A stretch of 64,000 nt of DNA from Aldehydirespirator sp965200005 (GTDB taxonomy: Bacteria; Actinomycetota; Acidimicrobiia; Acidimicrobiales; Aldehydirespiratoraceae), in contig OZ241331.1 in the NCBI GenBank assembly GCA_965200005.1, forward strand, positions 2,294,001-2,358,000. The letters run 5' to 3'. Shown here in pieces: positions 1 through 6,715 of this stretch. The position numbers and the translations under genes are program-made. Position 1 is the first letter of the stretch. Every line of letters starts with the position of its first letter. The notes below the pieces were generated by a model, which saw only the letters and a program-made list of their open reading frames with translations, did no database searches and was not told where the DNA came from.

Positions 1-608
1 ATTACCGAACCGAGGCAGTAGTGGGTGGTATCAACCACTGCCACCCAGTGACGCATCGCCTCGTTGACAGCATCTTTGAGGGTGCGAGACCCCGACTCAG
101 CAGCGACGACTTCAGAGCCAAGTAGCCGCATGCGGAAGACGTTCAGTTCCTGGCGGGCGATGTCGACGGTGCCCATGTAAACGACGCAGTCCATGCCAAA
201 CAGTGCCGCAGCCGTGGCGGTGGCGACGCCATGCTGGCCCGCGCCCGTCTCAGCAACCAGGCTTGACTTGCCCATCCGGCGTGCCAGCAGTGCCTGCCCC
301 AACACGTTGTTGATCTTGTGGCTTCCGGTGTGGTTGAGGTCCTCGCGCTTGAGTAGCACCCGTACGCCAAGTTCCGACGAGAGGTTCTCGCACTCAGTGA
401 GCGGTGACGGCCGACCCGCATAGTCACGCAACAAGTCATCGAGTTCCGTGCGGAACTCAGTATCGGCCCAAGCTGCACGAAACTCACGGTCGAGTTGTTG
501 GCAGGCCGGCACCAGAGTCTCGGGCACGAACATCCCGCCGAACTCACCGAAACGTCCATCGGCGCTGGGATCGCCCATCCACTGCGGTGTTGCTGGGTGG
601 CTACTCAC
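1..608 (-). CDS. trpB: Tryptophan synthase beta chain (partial, C-terminus outside window)
   Basis: TrpB condenses indole with L-serine to make tryptophan, using PLP, in the alpha2beta2 synthase complex. The visible N-terminal 202 codons read as TrpB: FGEFGGMFVPETL near residue 20, the PLP-lysine motif HTGSHKINN (Lys about residue 98), and ETGAGQHGVATA. The start is taken as the GTG at 608, because an in-frame stop lies four codons upstream and a GAAGG-like ribosome site precedes it. It follows trpF by 47 bases on the same strand, so it is likely cotranscribed; trpA would be expected beyond the window edge. The gene is cut by base 1, so its C-terminal half cannot be judged. Confidence 0.95.
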   Translation of the reverse strand, partial: MSSHPATPQWMGDPSADGRFGEFGGMFVPETLVPACQQLDREFRAAWADTEFRTELDDLLRDYAGRPSPLTECENLSSELGVRVLLKREDLNHTGSHKINNVLGQALLARRMGKSSLVAETGAGQHGVATATAAALFGMDCVVYMGTVDIARQELNVFRMRLLGSEVVAAESGSRTLKDAVNEAMRHWVAVVDTTHYCLGSV

Positions 609-655
609 TGTGAACCTTCAACCTCAAGTACAGGGTTAAGGAGCGACATCGGGAT

Positions 656-1396
656 TCAGCCTCTCGCATCTGAGGCCCAGTCATATGGTGAAGCAGTGTC
701 GCTACCCCCATTGGAGTTCTCGAAGAGGTCGGTCACAGTGTCACTTCGAGAATCCTTAGTGCTTGAGCCGAATTGCTGGGCTACATCAATGAAGACACGC
801 ATCTTCAGCGGATCCTTGCGACCAGGACGAGCTTCAACACCCGTTGAAACGTCCACCCCCCACGGCTTGACACGTTTGATGGCAGCAGCAACATTGCCGG
901 GATTCAACCCGCCTGCCAGCAACAGGCGGTGTCCCGCGAGAGGGGCTCCCTCAGCAAACGACCAGTCAAAAACCTCGCCAGAGCCGGGGCGCGGGCCGTC
1001 AAGCAGAACGATCTCAACACCAAAGTCACGCAAGTGTTCCAGATCAGGATGCCCTGCCGGGAATGCCTTTATCGTGACCGGCACACGGGCGCCTACCCAG
1101 GTTGTTTGTTCAACCGACTCGTGACCGTGAAGCTGTGCCGCACCCATGCCGGCGCGGTTCGTTATCTGCACGACACGCTCGGGAGTCTCGTTACGGAACA
1201 CGCCGACCGACATCACATCACTAGGCAACCGCCGGGCGATGTCGCGTGCCCTGTCCATCGAGATCTGACGGGGTGAGGGTGCAAACACGAATCCCACGGC
1301 ATTTGCACCGAGGGCAACGGCAAGCAAGGCGTCTTCCTCGTTGGTGATGCCACACACCTTGATGAACACGCTCGTGACGCTAGTCGACTGCTGCAA
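656..1396 (-). CDS. trpF: Phosphoribosylanthranilate isomerase
   Basis: TrpF converts N-(5-phosphoribosyl)anthranilate to CdRP, the third step of tryptophan synthesis. The family signature IKVCGITNEEDA begins near residue 12 and carries the catalytic Cys; LDGPRPGSGEVFDW and LLAGGLNPGNV supply the catalytic Asp region and phosphate-binding loops of the TIM barrel. The longest frame begins with TTG at 1396. A GTG at 1369, directly before FIKVCGIT, matches the usual family N-terminus better, so the true start may be there. A Ser/Asp-rich tail of about 35 residues follows the barrel. A dedicated TrpF is notable because many actinobacteria use bifunctional PriA instead. Confidence 0.93.
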   Translation of the reverse strand: MQQSTSVTSVFIKVCGITNEEDALLAVALGANAVGFVFAPSPRQISMDRARDIARRLPSDVMSVGVFRNETPERVVQITNRAGMGAAQLHGHESVEQTTWVGARVPVTIKAFPAGHPDLEHLRDFGVEIVLLDGPRPGSGEVFDWSFAEGAPLAGHRLLLAGGLNPGNVAAAIKRVKPWGVDVSTGVEARPGRKDPLKMRVFIDVAQQFGSSTKDSRSDTVTDLFENSNGGSDTASPYDWASDARG

Positions 1397-1419
1397 CTGT
1401 GGAGTGCTGGCAACGGCAA

Positions 1420-2211
1420 CTAGCGGAGCCCCTCGTGGACGAGCGCATCTACGGCAGCAGCCGGATCCGGAGAGCGCACCAGCGACTCCCCGACCAAGAC
1501 TGCGTCGTATCCCGCATCACGGATCCGGGGCAAGTCAGCGGGGCCACCAATCCCGGACTCGGCTACACGAACCACACTGGCTGGCATTAGCGGCGCGAGA
1601 CGCTCTGCTCGTTGACGGTCGACTTCGAACGTCACGAGATCTCGCTGATTCACGCCAACCATGTCTGCCCCAGCAGCTAACGCTCGAGTCAATTCAGCCT
1701 CGTCATGAACTTCCACCAGAGCATCAAGTTCCAACGAGCGGGCTAAGGCGAGAAGCTGCGCCAGCTCCGAGTCGCTAAGGGCAGCCACGATCAGCAGCAC
1801 ACAATCGGCACCCATGACGGCTGCATCGGCGACATCACGCTCATCGACTGTGAAGTCCTTGCGCAGCACCGGCAGGTCTGTGGCACATCGGGCTTGCTGC
1901 AGATCGTCGATTGAACCACCAAAGAAGTGCTCATCGGTGAGCACCGACAGGCAGGCAGCTCCTCCACTGGAGTAGTCGCTCGCCAGGTCTCCAGGCGATA
2001 GGTCAACGCGCAGATCACCTTTAGATGGTGAGCGTCGCTTGACTTCGGCAATCACCGACACCCCGGCGTCCGAGGTGAGGCGAGCACGGAATCCTCGACG
2101 TGTGGCGGCAACTGATCGGGCTCGCTCGATGAGTTCGCGAGCATCACGGGGGTCGGCAGCTGCTGAGGCACGGTGTGCCGCCAGGATGCGATCGAGGTAC
2201 GTAGCGGTCAT
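1420..2211 (-). CDS. trpC: Indole-3-glycerol phosphate synthase
   Basis: TrpC closes the ring of CdRP to indole-3-glycerol phosphate. The protein has the family motifs VIAEVKRRSPSKGDL near residue 50, LTDEHFFGGS, LRKDFTVDE (catalytic Lys), VEVHDEAEL, VNQRDL and VAESGI in TIM-barrel order. The ATG at 2211 (MTATYLDRILAAH) is chosen over a frame opening at 2304, because the extra 31 residues do not resemble the family and would overlap the upstream J-domain gene. It lies 19 bases after that gene and 23 bases before trpF, within the mixed trp operon. Confidence 0.96.
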   Translation of the reverse strand: MTATYLDRILAAHRASAAADPRDARELIERARSVAATRRGFRARLTSDAGVSVIAEVKRRSPSKGDLRVDLSPGDLASDYSSGGAACLSVLTDEHFFGGSIDDLQQARCATDLPVLRKDFTVDERDVADAAVMGADCVLLIVAALSDSELAQLLALARSLELDALVEVHDEAELTRALAAGADMVGVNQRDLVTFEVDRQRAERLAPLMPASVVRVAESGIGGPADLPRIRDAGYDAVLVGESLVRSPDPAAAVDALVHEGLR

Positions 2212-2230
2212 ATAGATCTGATTGCGAGAG

Positions 2231-2791
2231 TCATCGGCGGCTGCGGACCAGCACGACAAACGGTGCGAGCAGGAACCCCAGACCCGATAGCACGAGCGTG
2301 GCAAGCCCCAGTTGCACTAGTCCGAAAGCTCCGATCATCAACCCGAAGATCATCTCGAAAATGCCCAGCACGAAGGCCGCTGGAGCACCCAGGCGCATCC
2401 AGGTTGGTAACTCACCCGTTGTGATTGCCCGATCGTCACCGCTGAAATCTTGGTCAGCTAAGTCCCAGATGCGTGCGTCAGGCTCGTCGGCGGTTGTTGT
2501 CGTAGAGTCTTCTGTTGGCTGTGATGGCGGAGTCGGGTTTGTCGCCTTTGGAGCAGCGACGGGATGAGAACGGCGAGCTATCTGCGCATCAAGAGCTGCT
2601 CGCGCTTGTGAGTCGATCAGGGTCTGGTACGCGAGGTTTACCCGCTGCATCTGATCGGTGGCGGCCGAGTTCCCGGCCCGAACATCTGGGTGGGTACGGC
2701 GCGCTAAGGCGAGATAAGCGGTGCGGATCTCCTCGCCAGTGGCATCGTGTGCCACTCCGAGTACGGCGTAGGGATCCACCGCCGGGGTCAT
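2231..2791 (-). CDS. J-domain protein with C-terminal membrane segments
   Basis: The first 65 residues form a J-domain (DPYAVLGVAHDATGEEIRTAY, then the diagnostic HPD in RRTHPDV), which stimulates the ATPase of DnaK-type chaperones. There is no Gly/Phe region and no zinc-finger domain, so this is a class III J-protein. A Pro/Thr-rich linker (about 75-125) leads to two closely spaced hydrophobic segments (about 133-182) ending in a basic RSRR tail, implying membrane anchoring. Its ATG overlaps the ygfZ stop by four bases (ATGA), indicating coupled translation. A role in assembling a membrane or Fe-S client is inference from the ygfZ link; the client is unknown. Confidence 0.85.
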   Translation of the reverse strand: MTPAVDPYAVLGVAHDATGEEIRTAYLALARRTHPDVRAGNSAATDQMQRVNLAYQTLIDSQARAALDAQIARRSHPVAAPKATNPTPPSQPTEDSTTTTADEPDARIWDLADQDFSGDDRAITTGELPTWMRLGAPAAFVLGIFEMIFGLMIGAFGLVQLGLATLVLSGLGFLLAPFVVLVRSRR

Positions 2792-3696
2792 GCTGAGCTA
2801 GGCGGGGTGGCCGTCACTTTGGCCACAAGATCGCCGATTGCGACAACCGCTGGCGGTTGCACATTGCGATGCACAGAGCCCAGAGCCCACGTAATCCCGG
2901 ATGCGGGGTCGGTGATTGACGAGGTGACTTGACCAACCACCTTGGTGCCGTCGGTGATCTTGGTGCCCGGCACCGTTGCCAACTCGTTGCTTTGCTGGTT
3001 GACCTTCAGCAGGCGCAGCGGTCTGGGGACGTTGCCGCCGCGGCTGTCAATACGTGCGACTAGCTCCTGGCCCGTGTAGCAGCCCTTTGTGAAGCTGACC
3101 GACGATTCCACAAGACCCCCGATCTCGGCGGGGATCGTCTTGTCGGTGAGTTCGGCACCCATTGCAGGCCAGCCTGCACGGATGCGTGCCACCTCTAAGC
3201 CGTCAGGCGATAGGTCAATACCGGGTGGTGCCACGGCGTTTGGCCCAACCAGATCAACTCCCTCATAGCCAGGCCAGTCCACGGTCGCTCGTACCTCCGC
3301 GTCGACACGCTCGGTGCCTGCGGCGTCGACATTGCCGCGAATCGACAACATTCGCCAGCCGCTCAACATCTCGAACTTTGCATCAACCCGCAACTTGAAG
3401 CGTTCCAGGCGAGCGATGAGGCTGGGCGCGTAACCGGAATCCAGATCAATCAGGAACCTGCCAGCGGTCGCTGGGTCGCCACCTGCACCACCGGTGTCTG
3501 CGCAGCGTGTCAGGCGAAACCAGGCGTTCACTTTCCCTCGTGGTTCCAGCACTAGCGACCACGCGGATCCACCAGCTCCGACAGAGCTGATGTCTTGGGA
3601 GATCTGGCCCTGCAGGAAGGTCTCAGCGTCTGCGCCGCTAACCCGCACCACGTCACGATCAACCAACGCGGCAATCGTTGTCTGCTCTGCCGTCAT
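2788..3696 (-). CDS. ygfZ: Folate-binding protein YgfZ (GcvT-like, Fe-S cluster maintenance)
   Basis: This is a tetrahydrofolate-binding GcvT-fold protein that supports Fe-S cluster assembly or repair. The diagnostic motif KGCYTGQE, with its conserved Cys, lies near residue 208. The N-terminal FLQGQISQDI and WSLVLEPRGKVNAWFRL also match the family, as does the length of 302 residues. It lies 49 bases downstream of trpE and overlaps the J-domain gene by four bases. No trp function is known for YgfZ, so its place in the trp block probably reflects operon mixing rather than pathway membership. Confidence 0.93.
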   Translation of the reverse strand: MTAEQTTIAALVDRDVVRVSGADAETFLQGQISQDISSVGAGGSAWSLVLEPRGKVNAWFRLTRCADTGGAGGDPATAGRFLIDLDSGYAPSLIARLERFKLRVDAKFEMLSGWRMLSIRGNVDAAGTERVDAEVRATVDWPGYEGVDLVGPNAVAPPGIDLSPDGLEVARIRAGWPAMGAELTDKTIPAEIGGLVESSVSFTKGCYTGQELVARIDSRGGNVPRPLRLLKVNQQSNELATVPGTKITDGTKVVGQVTSSITDPASGITWALGSVHRNVQPPAVVAIGDLVAKVTATPPSSA

Positions 3697-3745
3697 GCTC
3701 TCCCCTTACGCTGACGCCGCCTGGCCAGTTTGGCTCTCCACGCAT

Positions 3746-5299
3746 TCATGCACCGGCAGTTGACGTGAGCCTGGAAGCGGCGGCAGCGCGTCGTGCCGCG
3801 GTCATGCGCCGTGCTGCTGGTACCGCAGCGAGCAAGGCTTTGGCTTTGTTTACGCACTCCGCATGTTCGTCTTCGGCCACGGAGTCTGCGACAATTCCTG
3901 CCCCGGCCTGCACCGATGCCCGGTTACCGCTGACAAACATGGTGCGGATAGCGATTGCTGTGTCGATGTTGCCAGAGAGATCGAGATAGCCCACCACACC
4001 TGCATAAGGGCCGCGTTTTGTGGGTTCGAGCGCATCGATGATCTCCATCGCCCGCACTTTCGGAGCCCCAGACACTGTGCCAGCCGGCAAGGTCGCCCGC
4101 AAGACATCTACAGGCGTGCGACCCTCTGCGAGCCGTCCAGACACCTGAGAAGTCAGATGCATCACATGGCTGTAACGCTCCAGGGTCATCATCTCGTCAA
4201 GTTGGAGCGAACCGAACTCGACCACCCGACCAACATCGTTGCGTGCCAGATCAACCAGCATGACGTGCTCAGCGATCTCTTTGGGGTGTTCGGCTAGCTC
4301 GGCAGCTAGACGGCGATCCTCCTCATCGGAGTGTCCCCTGCGCCGGGTGCCAGCAATGGGACGGCTGATGACCCGACCTGCGAGCAGTTGCACCATCGGT
4401 TCCGGTGAACTTCCCACCACTTCAAGCCCACCGTTTCGCAGGAAGTACATGTAGGGGCTGGGGTTGACCTGGCGCAAGACCCGATAAACGTCGAACGCAT
4501 CGGCACCAAGTTCGAAGTCGAAACGCTGCGACAGCACCACCTGGAAAATGTCACCAGCAAAGATGTGCTCCCGAGCAGCCTCCACGGCAGCCGAATACAA
4601 CTCGAGTCCCATCGTCGAGGTGGTCTCCACCCCGGAACCATCGGTGCTGTCAGCGGGCCCCGGCGGTTCCACGAGCGGCTCATCGATTGGACGGGCGCCA
4701 TCTCGTGCGATTGTCTCCACCCGCTCGATGGCTTCGTCGTACAGCCGGTCGATCTGCGCGGTGCTCACGCCTTGCGGAATCACCGCGTTGGAGATGAGCG
4801 TGGCACGCTGGCGCCAGTGGTCATAGGCGGCGAGGTCACCGATCAGCGACAGCACCGCGTCGGGATGCCCGGTGTCATCGGGGGGCACATCGGGTAGGTG
4901 CTCGACCTCGCGAACGACGTCATAGCCGAGATAGCCGACCAGCCCGCCATACAGCGGGGGCAACCCAGCAATAGTCGGGGCTCGCAGTTCGCTCAACAAC
5001 ACATCAAGAGCGCCAAGCAAACCCTGGTCGTGAGGTATAGCCACACCAAGGTCACCTTCGCTGACCAGGTTCTGACCTCTTACAACCAGCTTGGCTCGGG
5101 GGTTACGACCAATGAATGACCAGCGACTCCAGCGCTCGGCGTGTTCAACCGATTCCAGCAAGAAGCCATCGTCAGCACCGACAAGGCGGCTGAAGGCTGC
5201 AACCGGGGTCGTCAGGTCGGCGAGCACGTCTCGCCAGACAGGTACTACGCGATAGTCGCGGGCAAGGCTGCGAAAGTCGTCTCGTGAAGGGCTATGCAT
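3746..5299 (-). CDS. trpE: Anthranilate synthase component I
   Basis: TrpE makes anthranilate from chorismate, with ammonia supplied by the TrpG glutaminase. The 517-residue protein has the N-terminal LLESVEHAERWSRWSFIG segment (feedback-site region) and the chorismate-binding core: IFQVVLSQRF, NPSPYMYFL, GSSPEPMV, RPIAGTRRRG, DLARNDVGRV, LPAGTVSGAPKVRAMEII and GPYAGVVGY. These distinguish it from PabB-only proteins fairly well. Neither trpG nor trpD is present in this window. It starts at ATG 5299, 126 bases after hisI, and a 15-base perfect palindrome lies in that gap (5330-5344). Confidence 0.96.
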   Translation of the reverse strand: MHSPSRDDFRSLARDYRVVPVWRDVLADLTTPVAAFSRLVGADDGFLLESVEHAERWSRWSFIGRNPRAKLVVRGQNLVSEGDLGVAIPHDQGLLGALDVLLSELRAPTIAGLPPLYGGLVGYLGYDVVREVEHLPDVPPDDTGHPDAVLSLIGDLAAYDHWRQRATLISNAVIPQGVSTAQIDRLYDEAIERVETIARDGARPIDEPLVEPPGPADSTDGSGVETTSTMGLELYSAAVEAAREHIFAGDIFQVVLSQRFDFELGADAFDVYRVLRQVNPSPYMYFLRNGGLEVVGSSPEPMVQLLAGRVISRPIAGTRRRGHSDEEDRRLAAELAEHPKEIAEHVMLVDLARNDVGRVVEFGSLQLDEMMTLERYSHVMHLTSQVSGRLAEGRTPVDVLRATLPAGTVSGAPKVRAMEIIDALEPTKRGPYAGVVGYLDLSGNIDTAIAIRTMFVSGNRASVQAGAGIVADSVAEDEHAECVNKAKALLAAVPAARRMTAARRAAAASRLTSTAGA

Positions 5300-5329
5300 G
5301 GCGCTGGTCAGCCCTTAGCTGCCAGATTC

Positions 5330-5344
5330 GACCCCTAAGGGGTC
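5330..5344. promoter_or_regulatory. 15-base perfect palindrome between hisI and trpE
   Basis: The sequence GACCCCTAAGGGGTC reads the same on both strands (central A/T pair aside) and lies 31 bases upstream of the trpE start. Several further GGGGTC or CCCC-type units surround it (5340-5395). It could be an operator, a small RNA hairpin, or a by-product of the local repeat. No tryptophan-rich leader peptide is visible here. Confidence 0.35.
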
Positions 5345-5425
5345 AACGGGGACAAGGCGGTCAAAGGGGTCTAGGGGTTCTGCGGGGTCGGGCTCCAAGG
5401 CCTCAATCGACACTCGAGATCGCGC

Positions 5426-5818
5426 TCACGGGTTGGCGTCAGAGCCGTCGAAGGCCCTGAAGAAGCAGGAGTAGTAACCCTTATGGCAGGCGCCTCCGCC
5501 CTCCTGGTCGACCACAAACAGCAGCGTGTCGCCGTCGCAGTCGTAGTAGGCCTCGCGGATGAACTGGCGTTCGCCCGATGTCTCACCCTTGCGCCAGACC
5601 ACCTTGCGGGAACGGCTCCAGAACACGGTGCGCCCCTCGGCCAGAGTTAATGAGAGTGTCTCGGCGCTCATCCAGGCCATCATCAGCACCGAGCGGGTGG
5701 CGATGTCTTGCACGATTGCAGGTACTAGCCCATCGCTGTTGTACTTGATGGACGCTAGGGCCTCGCTGCTGGCGTTTACTAGGGCCTCGCTGCTGGCGTT
5801 TATTGGTGTCCCACTCAC
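5426..5818 (-). CDS. hisI: Phosphoribosyl-AMP cyclohydrolase
   Basis: HisI opens the purine ring of phosphoribosyl-AMP in histidine synthesis and is Zn- and Mg-dependent. The core starts at IKYNSDGLVPAIVQD (about residue 24) and includes VLMMAWMSAET, GRTVFWSRSRKVVWRKGETSG, YYDCDGDTLLF and the metal-binding Cys/His stretch GACHKGYYSCFFR. HisE is not fused. The GTG at 5818 is used. The leader before the core contains a duplicated octapeptide (NASSEAL twice), encoded by a 24-base tandem repeat. It sits apart from the main his operon at 14134-19386, between a GroES-like gene and trpE. Confidence 0.95.
   Translation of the reverse strand: MSGTPINASSEALVNASSEALASIKYNSDGLVPAIVQDIATRSVLMMAWMSAETLSLTLAEGRTVFWSRSRKVVWRKGETSGERQFIREAYYDCDGDTLLFVVDQEGGGACHKGYYSCFFRAFDGSDANP
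5756..5803. repeat. 24-base tandem duplication in the hisI 5' end
   Basis: Two adjacent 24-base units (5756-5779 and 5780-5803) match at 23 of 24 positions. They encode the repeated octapeptide at HisI residues 6-21 in frame. The near-identity suggests a recent slippage event. Confidence 0.9.
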
Positions 5819-5891
5819 ACTCGCAAGCCTATGAGATGTCGGTCGCAGCAGCGCGACTCCAGCAGCCGCCGGCTTGGAGTCTCACCGTCTT

Positions 5892-6284
5892 CTAGAGGTA
5901 GAGGCCTGGGCTGCCTTCATCTAGCCGCTCGGCCGCAACAGCATGCACATCACGTTCCCGCAAGATGATGTAGTCGTGGCCCCGAACCTCAACCTCATAT
6001 CGATCCTCGGGATTGAACAAAACCTGATCGCCCTCCTGCATGGCCCTTACATTGGGGCCAACTGCCACCACCTGAGCCCAGGTGAGGCGCTTTCCGACTT
6101 GGGCCGTTGCGGGGATCAAGATGCCACCTGTGGAGCGGCGCTCGCCCTCGGCCTCACCGGTTGAAACGAGTACCCGGTCATTGAGCATCTTCACAGGCAG
6201 ACGCTCGTTGTTGTGGGGTCCGGGCGCTCCGCTGGTGCGAGACTTGCGCGACGCTGCTACCGAACGGCTAGTCGTTGCAGACAC
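5892..6284 (-). CDS. GroES-like co-chaperonin (Cpn10 domain)
   Basis: The protein has a Cpn10 fold: MLNDRVLVSTGEAEGERRSTGGILIPATAQ near residues 33-62, with the mobile-loop position, then AQVVAVGPNV, GDQVLFNPEDRYEVEVRGHDYIILRERDVHAV. The basic 30-residue N-terminal extension and altered loop set it apart from canonical groS, and no groEL lies beside it. Actinobacteria commonly carry such a divergent GroES-like paralogue. Start is GTG at 6284. Whether it caps a GroEL ring or has another role cannot be told from sequence. Confidence 0.85.
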   Translation of the reverse strand: MSATTSRSVAASRKSRTSGAPGPHNNERLPVKMLNDRVLVSTGEAEGERRSTGGILIPATAQVGKRLTWAQVVAVGPNVRAMQEGDQVLFNPEDRYEVEVRGHDYIILRERDVHAVAAERLDEGSPGLYL

Positions 6285-6318
6285 GGCGCACTACCGTACC
6301 GGCGCTGATAGCGGCCTC

Positions 6319-6350
6319 ACCGGGCAGTCCGGGTGGTCCAGAGGCCCGGT
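6319..6350 (-). terminator. Possible hairpin downstream of the 6362-6715 gene
   Basis: Arms ACCGGGC (6319-6325) and GCCCGGT (6344-6350) are perfect complements, 11 bases past the stop of the small gene. There is no clear T-run, so an intrinsic terminator is only tentative. Confidence 0.3.
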
Positions 6351-6361
6351 CCCGCGCGGCT

Positions 6362-6715
6362 CTAAGTGTCTGGAGTGTCAGAGTCGTCGGGTGACTCTGC
6401 TAGCAGGTCCCCCGCCGTAGCAAGCACTTCTGCGAGCATGGCTGCGTTGTCATACACAGTCCGCAAGTAGTACTCGCTTGCCGCTTCATGACCGGCGAAA
6501 GGTGGTCGCCCCAGCGAGCGGGACAGCGCCGAGGGATCAGGGTTGATCGCGATCGTCTCGGTGCTGGGAAGCTTGGATGCGTCGCCCCAGAAGTCACCAG
6601 AAACCTTGGCGGAGTGTGGGGCACGAGCCTTGCGGCCTTTCGGGCGCCGCCGTCGGCCTCGGGGGCGGGGGCGCTTGCGACCGTGTCCGCGTCGAGCCCG
6701 GGGTGCAGGGGTCAC
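6362..6715 (-). CDS. Small basic hypothetical protein coupled to SNF2 helicase
   Basis: I do not recognise a named family. The 117-residue product begins with about 35 residues very rich in Arg, Lys, Gly and Pro, likely nucleic-acid binding or disordered. A more ordered part follows (SGDFWGDASKLPS, then an acidic helical tail with AASEYYLRTVYDNAAMLAEVLATAGDLLA). Its GTG start shares one base with the stop of the upstream SNF2 gene (TAGTG), so the two are almost certainly translationally coupled. The coupling and basic N-terminus suggest a helicase partner or nucleic-acid-binding accessory protein, which is inference only. Confidence 0.75.
   Translation of the reverse strand: MTPAPRARRGHGRKRPRPRGRRRRPKGRKARAPHSAKVSGDFWGDASKLPSTETIAINPDPSALSRSLGRPPFAGHEAASEYYLRTVYDNAAMLAEVLATAGDLLAESPDDSDTPDT

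Noticed and set aside
5426..5818. Frameshift in hisI because of its odd N-terminus
   Set aside because: The 24-base repeat is a multiple of three and the frame stays open through the core.
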